Positions 1 through 6,751 are shown, counted from the stretch's first letter. The stretch: DNA of 11,397 nt from DAOVDI01 sp965373045 (GCA_965373045.1 CBDVEQ010000078.1:1-11397), one strand, 5' to 3'. Numbers and translations are program-made. Notes: generated by a model from the sequence alone, not told the origin.

Positions 1-343
1 ATTTATGCTGACCCTGAAACCGGTTACAAATTTCCGCCTTTTTTACAATTTCAAGAATGAAAAGTTTTTAAAGAATAGAGGCGGAGAAAGAGTTTATTCC
101 ATCAATATCATCAGCCAGAGGATCGGATATCAGATATCCAAAACCCTGTCCCTAAGATTGATCACCGATTATAACGATTATTATAAAGAAATGTTTAACA
201 GTCTTCTCATGAGTTGGGAATTGCGGCCTGGCACGGTCTTTTATATTGGAATGGATGACAACCGGGAAGAAGACGATATTGGTATCTTCCGCAATCAAGG
301 AAAAGTATTTTTTATTAAATTCTCTTATTGGTGGAGAGTCTGA
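1..343 (+). CDS. C-terminal end of an outer-membrane beta-barrel protein (DUF5916-like), 5' truncated
   Basis: The reading frame is open from the first bases of the window (codons begin at base 2) and stops with TGA at 341-343, so only about the last 113 residues are present. The peptide alternates polar and hydrophobic residues as beta-barrel strands do. It ends in aromatic residues (FIKFSYWWRV), the usual C-terminal signature for outer-membrane insertion. The stretch SWELRPGTVFYIGMDD followed by FFIKFSYWWR resembles the end of DUF5916 proteins, which pair an N-terminal CBM9-like domain with a C-terminal barrel; that name comes from family memory and the N-terminal domain is outside the window. 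The ATG at base 5 is internal, not a start. An outer-membrane location implies a diderm cell. No substrate can be assigned. Confidence 0.7.
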   Translation, partial: FMLTLKPVTNFRLFYNFKNEKFLKNRGGERVYSINIISQRIGYQISKTLSLRLITDYNDYYKEMFNSLLMSWELRPGTVFYIGMDDNREEDDIGIFRNQGKVFFIKFSYWWRV

Positions 344-467
344 TATTTTCGTCTTCAGATTTCCTCCACAGTTCATGGATTTGACTTGCCTTTTTAAGGG
401 AGAGGTGATATAGTTAATTTTAAGAAATAGCAAAACTAAGCAAGCTTTTAATTCTTCGGAGATAAAA
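344..467. other. Intergenic gap before the Hfq-like gene
   Basis: This 124-base A+T-rich gap separates the barrel gene from the Hfq-like gene. A TTGACT hexamer lies at 381-386, but TATAGT at 409-414 is 22 bases away, too far for a normal sigma-70 promoter. No convincing terminator hairpin is seen. A GGAG ribosome-binding site sits just before the next ATG, at about 457-460. Confidence 0.4.
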
Positions 468-818
468 ATGAACAGGAAGCTTATCCGGCCTAATTTACAT
501 GAGATAAAAGAAAAAATGGTTCGAGAACCGCAAAGAAAGAAATCCCATCCGTCCTATGATACATTTGCCGAAAATTATTATTATTTGAAGCAGATGAACA
601 AAAAAACACATATGTCCATTGTCTTTCGAGATGGGGAAAAGGTGGATGGATACATCGAATGGTATGACAGAAATTGTATCAAACTCACCCGGGATGATGC
701 CCCGAATCTATTGGTCTATAAAAGAGATATTAAATACCTTTACAAACTGGAAGATATCAAACCTGCAAAAAGCCCTAGGCAAACAAAGACAAAAGTAGTA
801 AAAACAGCAAGATCATGA
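468..818 (+). CDS. Hfq-like Sm-fold RNA-binding protein
   Basis: A 116-residue protein whose middle (about residues 38-93) matches the Sm/Hfq layout. An N-terminal helix (NYYYLKQMNKKT) precedes the Sm1-like stretch MSIVFRDGEKVDGYIEWYDRN and the Sm2-like stretch LLVYKRDIKYLYK. The Hfq signature YKHxI is here YKRDI (residues 84-88), so the conserved His is Arg. The core carries an extra basic N-terminal arm of about 37 residues and a Lys/Arg-rich tail (residues 99-116), making it longer than a minimal Hfq. Hfq hexamers pair small RNAs with mRNAs; whether this divergent form does so is inference. The start is supported by GGAG about six bases upstream. Its stop overlaps the pdxA start as ATGA, implying translational coupling. 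Confident in the Sm fold, less so in true Hfq function. Confidence 0.75.
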   Translation: MNRKLIRPNLHEIKEKMVREPQRKKSHPSYDTFAENYYYLKQMNKKTHMSIVFRDGEKVDGYIEWYDRNCIKLTRDDAPNLLVYKRDIKYLYKLEDIKPAKSPRQTKTKVVKTARS

Positions 819-1765
819 CGCTTCCCAGGATCGGGATCACATTGGGTGATCCCGGCGGAGTGGGGCCTGAAATTGTTCTAAAGGCCATCCAAAAAAGATC
901 CTCACTGCCTGAGGGGAGTTTCATCCTTTTTGGTTCCCATGAAGTTTTTGAAACTCAAAAAAAATCACTTTCCTGGCAGGATAAAGATGCCGTTGAATAT
1001 TCCTTCGTTGATGTTGAAACCCGGTTTTCAGAGATAAAGACAGGGGAACCTGCGCAGGAGAACGGAAGGCTTGCATTTTCTTCTTTTATCAAAGCTGTTG
1101 AGATGGCCCGGTCCCGGTCTCTGGATGCAATTGTGACCGCACCGATCTCAAAACATTCCTGGAATCTTGCCGGGATCAAGTGGGCAGGCCATACAGAATA
1201 CTTACATTCTCTGTATCCTGAGGCCATCATGTCTTTTTTTTCTGAAAACCTGAATGTAGCCCTGTTTTCCCACCATCTTCCACTCAAAAAAGCTTTACAA
1301 CGGGTTAATAAAAAATCTCTTGAAAACTTTTTCTCCCTTCTCCACAAACATATCCGGAAGATTGATGAGAAACAGTACAGATATCTTGTGGCGGGACTGA
1401 ATCCTCATGCAGGTGAATCAGGTATGTTGGGGCGTGAGGAAGAGAAAAAGATCATACCTGCGGTGGAGGCCGCAAGGAAGAAGGGGATTCCAATCGACGG
1501 CCCGTTTCCTGCTGATGTCATTTTCCGAATGGCCCGATCACATAGCGACAACATCGTCATCGCTTTGTATCATGACCAGGGTTTGATCGCATTTAAACTC
1601 GATTCCTTTTATACAGGGGTGAATGTGACCCTGGGTCTTCCTTTTGTTCGCACATCGCCGGATCATGGTACAGCTTTTGATATCGCCGGAAAAAATTTAG
1701 CCGATCCCCGGAGCATGATTCGCGCGATTTGTCTGGCCGGCCGGTTTGCTGCTGGCCAGAGATAA
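815..1765 (+). CDS. pdxA: 4-hydroxythreonine-4-phosphate dehydrogenase PdxA
   Basis: A 316-residue protein, close to the usual 325-330 of PdxA. This cytosolic NAD-dependent enzyme oxidises 4-phosphohydroxy-L-threonine; decarboxylation then gives 3-amino-1-hydroxyacetone phosphate, which PdxJ uses to make pyridoxine 5'-phosphate. Visible hallmarks are GITLGDPGGVGPEI at residues 7-20, VTAPISKH at 107-114, and three metal-ligand histidines: AGHTEY (H126), GLNPHAGE (H198) and LYHDQGLIAFK (H253). SPDHGTAFDIAGK at 281-293 is also typical. The start shares an ATGA with the Hfq-like gene and has no strong ribosome-binding site of its own, so expression probably depends on translation of that gene. 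No other pyridoxine gene is in the window. Some PdxA paralogues (PdxA2 type) act on other substrates, but the sequence here fits the canonical enzyme. Confidence 0.95.
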   Translation: MTLPRIGITLGDPGGVGPEIVLKAIQKRSSLPEGSFILFGSHEVFETQKKSLSWQDKDAVEYSFVDVETRFSEIKTGEPAQENGRLAFSSFIKAVEMARSRSLDAIVTAPISKHSWNLAGIKWAGHTEYLHSLYPEAIMSFFSENLNVALFSHHLPLKKALQRVNKKSLENFFSLLHKHIRKIDEKQYRYLVAGLNPHAGESGMLGREEEKKIIPAVEAARKKGIPIDGPFPADVIFRMARSHSDNIVIALYHDQGLIAFKLDSFYTGVNVTLGLPFVRTSPDHGTAFDIAGKNLADPRSMIRAICLAGRFAAGQR

Positions 1766-1799
1766 AAGTTTGTATTATACTTAGAATTGAAAAGCGCCA

Positions 1800-1816
1800 A
1801 CGTAAAAGCTTTACGT
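1800..1816. promoter_or_regulatory. Perfect inverted repeat in the queF leader
   Basis: ACGTAAA (1800-1806), spacer AGC, TTTACGT (1810-1816) is a perfect 7-base inverted repeat. It sits directly against the GAGAGG ribosome-binding site of queF (about 1817-1822). It could be a repressor operator or a small RNA hairpin modulating queF translation. A possible -10 box, TATTAT at 1773-1778, lies upstream but lacks a good -35. No preQ1 riboswitch consensus is visible here. Confidence 0.35.
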
Positions 1817-1832
1817 GAGAGGAATTTCAAAT

Positions 1833-2222
1833 ATGTCTGAATCCCTAGAAAAAAATGCAAAGGCAGGACTTGATGTAGATCTACCTCAGATAGAAACTTT
1901 TACCAATCAATTCCCTAATTATGAGATACGCATAGAAATACCGGAATTTACATCTGTTTGCCCCAAAACCAACCTCCCTGATTTTGGCACTATCATGCTT
2001 CGTTATGTTCCTGATAAGGAGTGCCTGGAGTTGAAATCCCTCAAAATGTATTTACTTGCTTACCGTGATCTTGGAATTTTTTACGAGAATGTTGTAAACC
2101 GGATCCTTGATGATGTTGTGGCTGCATGCCGTCCAAAGCAAGCAGCGGTGATCGGTGAATTTAATCCTCGGGGAGGGATAAAATCGGTTATAGAGGCGCA
2201 TTATCCTCGGGAGGATTTTTAG
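1833..2222 (+). CDS. queF: NADPH-dependent 7-cyano-7-deazaguanine reductase QueF (short, unimodular type)
   Basis: QueF reduces the nitrile of preQ0 to the aminomethyl group of preQ1 using two NADPH, the last free-base step before insertion into tRNA for queuosine. The 129-residue protein is of the short type. The thioimide-forming Cys lies in FTSVCPKTNLPDFGTI (C43), with the general acid Asp seven residues later (D50), the spacing known from Bacillus subtilis QueF. The QueF motif ELKSLKMYL is at residues 66-74, followed by GIFYENVVNRILDD, where Tyr stands in place of the B. subtilis His, as I recall from other short QueFs. An in-frame GTG at 1815 would add six residues, but GAGAGG at about 1817-1822 favours the ATG at 1833. 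It lies 67 bases after pdxA and 20 before the UbiA gene, about 6.5 kb from queCDE. Confidence 0.93.
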   Translation: MSESLEKNAKAGLDVDLPQIETFTNQFPNYEIRIEIPEFTSVCPKTNLPDFGTIMLRYVPDKECLELKSLKMYLLAYRDLGIFYENVVNRILDDVVAACRPKQAAVIGEFNPRGGIKSVIEAHYPREDF

Positions 2223-2242
2223 ACTGTCCCACAAGGAATAAA

Positions 2243-3121
2243 ATGGTTTTCATTGAGATAGTAAAGTCACTGCGGCCACAGCAGTGGATAAAAAATCTTT
2301 TTATATTTGCCCCTCTCATTTTTTCACAAAATATACTGAATTTATCCCTGCTGTTGAAAACATCAGCCGCATTTGGACTTTTTTGCCTGATTTCCGGCTC
2401 CTGTTATATCCTCAATGATCTTCAGGACATCGAAGAGGATAAACGTCATCCCTTAAAGGCCATGCGTCCTCTGGCGTCTGGACGATTGACGAAAAAGATC
2501 GCTGTTGTTTTTATTATCGTGATCGCTCTTTCAAGCAGTATTCTTGCATTTCTCCTGGGCCGATATTTCTTTTATATTCTTCTGGCCTATTTTTTTATGC
2601 AGGTGGCATACTCGGTCCGGCTTAAACATGTGGTCATCCTGGATGTTTTTATTGTTGCCGCTGGTTTTTTCCTGCGAGTGATCGCCGGGGGACTTGTGAT
2701 CGATGTGTATATTTCTCCATGGCTTCTGATCTGTACTTTTCTCCTTGCTTTATTCCTGGCCTTAGGTAAAAGACGCCATGAGATCGTGATCCTTGACAAG
2801 GGGGCAGAGAACCACCGTCCTATTCTTGGTGAATACAGCCCCTACCTCCTGGATCAGATGATAGCTGTTGTAACAGCATCCATAGTGGTCTCTTATTGTC
2901 TATATACGATCTCTGTTGAGACGGTGACAAAATTTGGCACAAAGAAATTGGTCTATACCGTTCCTTTTGTGCTGTACGGAATTTTCCGTTATCTTTATCT
3001 TATCCATCAAAAGGCCGAGGGGGGATCACCGGAGATGTTGATCATTAAGGATAAACCCCTTCTAATCGCCATATTTTTGTGGATATTCAGCGCCTCTTTG
3101 ATTATATATCTCAAGATCTGA
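2243..3121 (+). CDS. UbiA-family prenyltransferase, decaprenyl-phosphate phosphoribosyltransferase-like
   Basis: A 292-residue integral membrane protein with about eight or nine hydrophobic segments. The UbiA signature is NDLQDIEEDKRHPLKAMRPLASG at residues 58-80; its aspartates (D59, D62, D66) should bind Mg-pyrophosphate. SPWLLICTF (158-166), ALGKRRHE (173-180) and the late GGSPEMLIIKDKPL resemble the subfamily of mycobacterial Rv3806c, which moves 5-phosphoribose from PRPP to decaprenyl phosphate in the first step of making the decaprenyl-phospho-arabinose donor. The second aspartate motif of quinone-type UbiA enzymes is not seen in its usual form; YSVRLKHVVILDV takes its place. AAGGA-type ribosome-binding site (AAGGA, 2233-2237). 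The DUF362 gene follows after three bases, so the two are probably co-translated. A quinone or chlorophyll-type acceptor is less likely but not excluded. Confidence 0.82.
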   Translation: MVFIEIVKSLRPQQWIKNLFIFAPLIFSQNILNLSLLLKTSAAFGLFCLISGSCYILNDLQDIEEDKRHPLKAMRPLASGRLTKKIAVVFIIVIALSSSILAFLLGRYFFYILLAYFFMQVAYSVRLKHVVILDVFIVAAGFFLRVIAGGLVIDVYISPWLLICTFLLALFLALGKRRHEIVILDKGAENHRPILGEYSPYLLDQMIAVVTASIVVSYCLYTISVETVTKFGTKKLVYTVPFVLYGIFRYLYLIHQKAEGGSPEMLIIKDKPLLIAIFLWIFSASLIIYLKI

Positions 3122-3124
3122 ATC

Positions 3125-4207
3125 ATGAAAAAACCTACAATTGCAGTTCTTTTAACATCGCCGGAAAATATTCTCCAGGACTATCAAAGGCTTATGCATA
3201 TGGCGGATTATGCGGGTGTTTTGTCCAAAGATATGGATACCTTGATCAAACTCAATCTCTCTTGGACAAAATATTTTCCTTCATGTTCCAGTCAACCGTG
3301 GCAGTTTGAAGGAGTAATGAAGACTCTTCTGAAAGATGGATTCCTGAAAGAGCGGATTATTCCGGTGGAAAACAAGACTGTTGTGACCCATCCTGTCAAA
3401 GGAGCGAAAAACAACAGATGGTCTCCGATCATGGACAGGCTTGGACTGGATTTTGTCCCTCTGACACAAGTGGAATGGGTTAAATATTCATTTAAAGAGA
3501 AGCTGCTGCGTCTTCATAAGATTTTCCCCGATGGTATTGAGATTCCCAAGATGTTTATCGGTAAAAATATCCTTCATCTTCCCACTATCAAAACCCACGG
3601 CCATTCTGTAACCACTGGCGCTGTCAAAAACGCGTTCGGTGGGCTCTTAAAGGAAGTCAGGCATTATGCCCACAAATACATTCATGAGGTTCTGGTGGAT
3701 CTTATGATCATGCAGAAAGAACTGCATCCCGGTATTTTTAGCGTCATGGATGGAACAGTCTGCGGAAACGGGGCAGGCCCCAGGACCATGATACCTGAAA
3801 TAAAAAACATCATACTGGCCGGGGCGGATTCTGTCGCCATCGATGCGGTAGCTGCCAGGCTTATGGGATTTGAGCCTTTAGATATCCCTTATATCCGCAT
3901 GGCTCATGAAATGGGACTCGGATGTGGGGACCCCAGGGAGATAGAGATCGCAGGTGAGGATATTTCTGAGATCAATTTTCACTTCAGATCCAAAAAGAGT
4001 TTTGTCATATGGGGAGATCAAATGCTTAGGATAGGGTTTCTTAAGCCTCTGGAAAAACTTCTCCTCCATTCTCCGCTATTTTTCTGGGCTCCGTTCGCCA
4101 GCAATGTATATCATGATCTGCTGTGGTATCCGACCATTGGCAGAAAACGAATACGGCGTTTTAAAAAAACGGAGTGGGGAGCTCTTTGGAAATCCTATCA
4201 TTCATAA
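3125..4207 (+). CDS. DUF362 domain-containing protein
   Basis: A 360-residue soluble-looking protein with no signal peptide. The DUF362 pattern is clear: LIKLNLSWTKYFP near residues 40-51, LPTIKTHGH at 152-160, TGAVKNAFGG at 164-173, VMDGTVCGNGAGPR at 207-220 and ADSVAIDAVAARLMGF at 234-249. Family members are often anaerobic or iron-sulphur associated, some carrying a ferredoxin domain. No CxxCxxC cluster motif is visible here; the cysteines are scattered (for example C54, C213, C267). The biochemical role is unknown. It starts three bases after the UbiA gene stop and 13 bases before the SGNH hydrolase, so it probably belongs to the same envelope-related transcription unit. The C-terminal part after about residue 290 is more hydrophobic and aromatic (LLHSPLFFWAPF), which could help it sit on the membrane. 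Confidence 0.8.
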   Translation: MKKPTIAVLLTSPENILQDYQRLMHMADYAGVLSKDMDTLIKLNLSWTKYFPSCSSQPWQFEGVMKTLLKDGFLKERIIPVENKTVVTHPVKGAKNNRWSPIMDRLGLDFVPLTQVEWVKYSFKEKLLRLHKIFPDGIEIPKMFIGKNILHLPTIKTHGHSVTTGAVKNAFGGLLKEVRHYAHKYIHEVLVDLMIMQKELHPGIFSVMDGTVCGNGAGPRTMIPEIKNIILAGADSVAIDAVAARLMGFEPLDIPYIRMAHEMGLGCGDPREIEIAGEDISEINFHFRSKKSFVIWGDQMLRIGFLKPLEKLLLHSPLFFWAPFASNVYHDLLWYPTIGRKRIRRFKKTEWGALWKSYHS

Positions 4208-4220
4208 AAAGGGAGCAGGC

Positions 4221-4904
4221 ATGAAAAGATTTAGTAAGCAATGGATCGTCGGATGGATATTACTTACTTGTGTTGGCGCCATGAATCTGGTTTCACAGGA
4301 GATGCGGCATTCGACCTATTACTACCAGAAAAAGAGTCTGTTCAAGCTTCTGCCGAATAACCCGGAGGAGATCATATTTCTTGGTGACAGTATAACAGAC
4401 GGGTGTGAATGGGCAGAGCTGTTTAAAAATTTGAAGATAATAAACCGCGGAATAAGCGGAGACACAACGAATGGAGTGCTTGAAAGACTGGATGAGGTCA
4501 TAGAATCCCGGCCCGCGGCCGTTTTTCTGATGATCGGCATAAATGACCTGGCAAGGGGGCGGTCTGTTAAATATATTTTGGACAACCTGGGAAAGATCAT
4601 CAGGAAAATAGGGAAAATGTCTCCTGGCACAACCCTTTATGTCCAGGGCCTGCTTCCAGTAAGCAGTAAATTCCACCAGTTCCCGGCTTACACGAACAAG
4701 ACCAGGAAAATATTAGCAATTAATAAAGGGCTTGAAAATATTTGCAAGAGATCTGATGTTGTTTATATTAATCTTTTTTCCTCCTTTGCCACTGAGGATG
4801 GCAGGCTTGACTCTGCTTACACAAATGACGGCTTGCATTTAAGCGGGAAAGGATATCTCCTTTGGAAATCATTGATTGACGGGTTCATCAATATGGATCA
4901 TTGA
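4221..4904 (+). CDS. Exported SGNH/GDSL-type hydrolase (lipase or acyl esterase-like)
   Basis: The ATG at 4221 follows GGGAG at 4211-4215 and gives 227 residues beginning with a signal peptide (MKRFSKQWIVGWILLTCVGA). An upstream in-frame ATG at 4104 lies inside the DUF362 gene and is not the start. SGNH blocks are all present: FLGDSITDG (Ser57) in block I, INRGISGD (Gly77) in block II, MIGINDLARG (Asn108) in block III, and TNDGLHLSGKGY with Asp203 and His206 in block V. The predicted product is a periplasmic esterase, like those that remove acetyl or acyl groups from glycans or lipids, though no substrate can be read from sequence. The Cys at residue 17 is preceded by LLT, a poor lipobox, so a lipoprotein is unlikely. 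Its stop is only 19 bases from the end of the convergent PAP2 gene. Confidence 0.88.
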   Translation: MKRFSKQWIVGWILLTCVGAMNLVSQEMRHSTYYYQKKSLFKLLPNNPEEIIFLGDSITDGCEWAELFKNLKIINRGISGDTTNGVLERLDEVIESRPAAVFLMIGINDLARGRSVKYILDNLGKIIRKIGKMSPGTTLYVQGLLPVSSKFHQFPAYTNKTRKILAINKGLENICKRSDVVYINLFSSFATEDGRLDSAYTNDGLHLSGKGYLLWKSLIDGFINMDH

Positions 4905-4923
4905 TGGATTCCGCCTGTTACTG

Positions 4924-6165
4924 TTATCGATTTCTGTTGAGCAGAGTCTGCGTTTGTTTTATCTTCAATTCGGCCAGCCGCTCATCTACAAACTGATCAG
5001 CGGCCTTGTGGGCCTGCTCGTAATAATGCAGCGCTTTTTCGTAGTCTTTTCTTAAGAAATAATAGCTGCCGAAATACATTTGGACCTTATAATTCTGTTC
5101 ATATGCAGGTTCATGGTTGAAAAAATCAATATAAGTCGGAGCATAGCTAAAATCATAGTGATTATGAAAGGAAACAAACTGGTGTTTGTTATATATACCG
5201 ACGGAGATTCCAATGGCCAGCAGTACAATCCCGGTTATGAAGATTTTTTTTGTATTCCCTGCGGCTTTTGTTGTTTTGTCCTTCTCACGCATCTTGAAAG
5301 CCAGGAGATAACACAACAGAGCCAGGCCCGCTCCTGCTAGAATATCCACTATATAGTGATCGCCGGTGTAGATGATCGTGGACAATACGACCAATGTATA
5401 AACAATAAAGGGCAATGCTTTCCATCGGAACAGTTTCCATAATATCAGGGAGGCCAGCACAGGAAATGCGGTATGAAGAGAAGGCATGGCAGCAATGGGA
5501 TTGGTATTAAATCCGGATGTTATATCGGGTATGACCATGTTGTATATCTCGGCATTAAAACGTGTAAGCGCGGGAAGTACGCCAAAATATTTTGATGCGA
5601 TCCATGGAGGGGCAGTCGGAATAATGCCGTATCCCAGAACCCCGAGAAAGGTCACCAGATAAAAAGAGCGTCTAAATAGATAAAATGATCGTGGTCTGTG
5701 AAGCCATATGAGAAGGCCCACAATAAGGAATGCAACAAAATGAGTTCCGTGAAGAGCGGTAAGTGATTTTTCCAGCCAGGTATAATGGAGGGGGTCTAAC
5801 AGCGCCTGCTGCAGTGTGACAGATGGAACTTCTCCGAACAGAAAGCGATCCCATTTTATGACATACAACATGTGAACCGGGAGATCCAATCGGCAGGTGA
5901 GGATATAGATAGTACCCCGCATGGTGTCGAACAGGTAGATAAATGATAAAAATACGAACCAGTCCCTGTAAAAAAGATCCAGTTTCCCAAGAAACATGGC
6001 CAGTAGGATGGTAAAAAGCAGAAGGAAGATCTTGGGCGCAAAAAAGAAGCGGTTGAACAGTCCCATTATGACAAGAAAGGAAAGCATTATAATGAGTAAA
6101 AATGTTATCGGGTGTTTTTTGAATAAAGACTTTTTTTCAGGGAGAGACGATAGTTTATCTGTCAT
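4924..6165 (-). CDS. PAP2-family membrane phosphatase with C-terminal TPR-like tail
   Basis: A 413-residue leftward gene. About residues 18-290 form a multi-spanning membrane domain with the later two PAP2 motifs: PSLHTAFP (228-235) and YTGDHYIVDILAG (266-278), whose histidines (H231, H270) form the catalytic centre. PTAPPW (183-188) takes the place of the classical first motif, as in the Aur1/Ipt1-like PAP2_3 branch. That branch includes lipid phosphatases and inositol-phosphate transferases. Residues about 306-326 make another membrane helix, and residues 361-395 (MYFGSYYFLRKDYEKALHYYEQAH) read as one TPR hairpin, an unusual addition. GGTGAG lies just before the ATG. The likely role is dephosphorylation of a polyprenyl or phospholipid substrate or head-group transfer; which one is not decided. 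Confidence 0.82.
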   Translation of the reverse strand: MTDKLSSLPEKKSLFKKHPITFLLIIMLSFLVIMGLFNRFFFAPKIFLLLFTILLAMFLGKLDLFYRDWFVFLSFIYLFDTMRGTIYILTCRLDLPVHMLYVIKWDRFLFGEVPSVTLQQALLDPLHYTWLEKSLTALHGTHFVAFLIVGLLIWLHRPRSFYLFRRSFYLVTFLGVLGYGIIPTAPPWIASKYFGVLPALTRFNAEIYNMVIPDITSGFNTNPIAAMPSLHTAFPVLASLILWKLFRWKALPFIVYTLVVLSTIIYTGDHYIVDILAGAGLALLCYLLAFKMREKDKTTKAAGNTKKIFITGIVLLAIGISVGIYNKHQFVSFHNHYDFSYAPTYIDFFNHEPAYEQNYKVQMYFGSYYFLRKDYEKALHYYEQAHKAADQFVDERLAELKIKQTQTLLNRNR

Positions 6166-6196
6166 TATTTTCTCACCGGCAGATTTAGTTTTGGAG

Positions 6197-6225
6197 ATTG
6201 TATAATTTTTATCCCTTTAAAACAA
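6197..6225 (-). promoter_or_regulatory. Candidate sigma-70 promoter for the PAP2 gene
   Basis: On the minus strand TTGTTT (6225-6220) is followed by a 17-base spacer and TACAAT (6202-6197). A start near 6190 would give a leader of about 25 bases containing the GGTGAG ribosome-binding site of the PAP2 gene. It is a pattern match only. Confidence 0.35.
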
Positions 6226-6248
6226 CCATTCAAATCATATTTTCTAGC

Positions 6249-6478
6249 CTGGATTATTCATAAAAAATGGCCGATACACATTTTTCTTTTTTTTTTTACT
6301 TCTCACTCTGATTGTACTCAGAAGCAAGAATGGGCTATTGTTCTATGATTGCTTCCCACTAATAATCGGCCCTTTTTTACCCTTCGGGCAAGCCAATCTG
6401 CTTTGTTGTGGCGCATTCGCAGTATATGAATACGGCTTCATGCGCCACGCCGTGCATATCGGCTTGTGAATAATCCAG
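6249..6478. repeat. Palindromic element with 12-base inverted ends (MITE/REP-like)
   Basis: CTGGATTATTCA at 6249-6260 is the exact reverse complement of TGAATAATCCAG at 6467-6478, bounding a 230-base segment. Inside are nested inverted repeats: GGCCGAT/ATCGGCC (6269-6275/6365-6371), GAAGCAA/TTGCTTC (6321-6327/6349-6355), CAAGCCAATCTGC/GCATATCGGCTTG (6389-6401/6454-6466, 11 of 13 pair) and GTGGCGCAT/ATGCGCCAC (6408-6416/6440-6448, perfect). The loop of the last holds a 25-base core at 6416-6440 that recurs at 11347-11371. No transposase gene is present, so any mobility would be in trans. No clear target duplication is seen. Confidence 0.65.
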
Positions 6479-6482
6479 AGAT

Positions 6483-6509
6483 CCTGGATTATTCATAAAA
6501 AATGGCCGA
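6483..6509 (+). repeat. Second copy of the element's left end (27 bases identical to 6248-6274)
   Basis: This stretch is identical to 6248-6274 and begins CCTGGATTATTCAT. It starts five bases after the element's right end, so the right end (6467-6478) and this copy also make a perfect 12-base inverted pair with a 5-base loop. It looks like the remnant of a tandem or nested second insertion. Confidence 0.7.
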
Positions 6510-6520
6510 CACATAAAAAT

Positions 6521-6630
6521 AGGATTCTAGGGGTCTATGGTTCTAGTGTTTTTATTGTGTCTCGTTGAATTTAGTGCCTGGACTATTTACGGGTCGAGGA
6601 GAGGCCAAGGATTCAAGGATTCTAGGGGTC
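6521..6630 (+). repeat. Direct 15-base repeat AGGATTCTAGGGGTC
   Basis: The 15-mer AGGATTCTAGGGGTC occurs exactly at 6521-6535 and 6616-6630. Between them, at 6577-6596, lies CCTGGACTATTTACGGGTCG, a diverged relative of the palindromic element's end (compare CCTGGACAATTTACGAGCCG at 11297-11316). The origin is not known. Confidence 0.55.
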
Positions 6631-6653
6631 GAGTGAAAAGAAAAAAGATAAGA

Positions 6654-6728
6654 GTTTATTGGGTTTTTTGAGTTATTTTAAGAATATTTTACTCAACAAA
6701 CTCCATGAGCTCAACGAACCCAATAAAC
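6654..6728. repeat. 12-base inverted repeat with degenerate GTTGAG-type units
   Basis: GTTTATTGGGTT (6654-6665) and AACCCAATAAAC (6717-6728) are perfect reverse complements around a 51-base middle. Read on the minus strand, the right half contains loosely repeated 9-10 base units ending in TTGAG or TGGAG. It may fold as a long hairpin; no T-tract follows, so it is not an obvious terminator. Confidence 0.55.
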
Positions 6729-6731
6729 TGG

Positions 6732-6751
6732 ATTCCCGTTGGCACGGGAAT
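6732..6751. repeat. Short REP-like hairpin ATTCCCGT-TGGC-ACGGGAAT
   Basis: Perfect 8-base arms (6732-6739 and 6744-6751) around a 4-base loop, flanked by CTGG and GACG. This ATTCCCG...CGGGAATGACG type of palindrome is a widespread intergenic repeat in bacteria, so it is probably one member of a family in this genome. Confidence 0.6.

Noticed and set aside
381..414. TTGACT...TATAGT as a promoter for the Hfq-like operon
   Set aside because: The spacer is 22 bases, too long for sigma-70; a promoter is likely somewhere in the gap but cannot be placed.
1766..1832. preQ1 riboswitch upstream of queF
   Set aside because: No preQ1-I or preQ1-II type consensus (C-rich loop plus A-rich tail pairing) can be recognised; only a simple inverted repeat is there.
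2203..2220. ATCCTC-GG-GAGGAT followed by TTTT at the end of queF as a terminator
   Set aside because: Only five pairs can form with a workable loop, it lies within coding sequence, and the UbiA gene follows 20 bases after the queF stop with its own ribosome-binding site; operon read-through is more likely.
4104..4220. Earlier ATG for the SGNH hydrolase
   Set aside because: It lies inside the DUF362 coding sequence and would put an implausible 39-residue extension before a clear signal peptide; GGGAG supports 4221.
4886..4906. CATCAAT/ATTGATG hairpin between the convergent hydrolase and PAP2 genes as a bidirectional terminator
   Set aside because: Seven A+T-rich pairs and no T-tract on either side; too weak to call.
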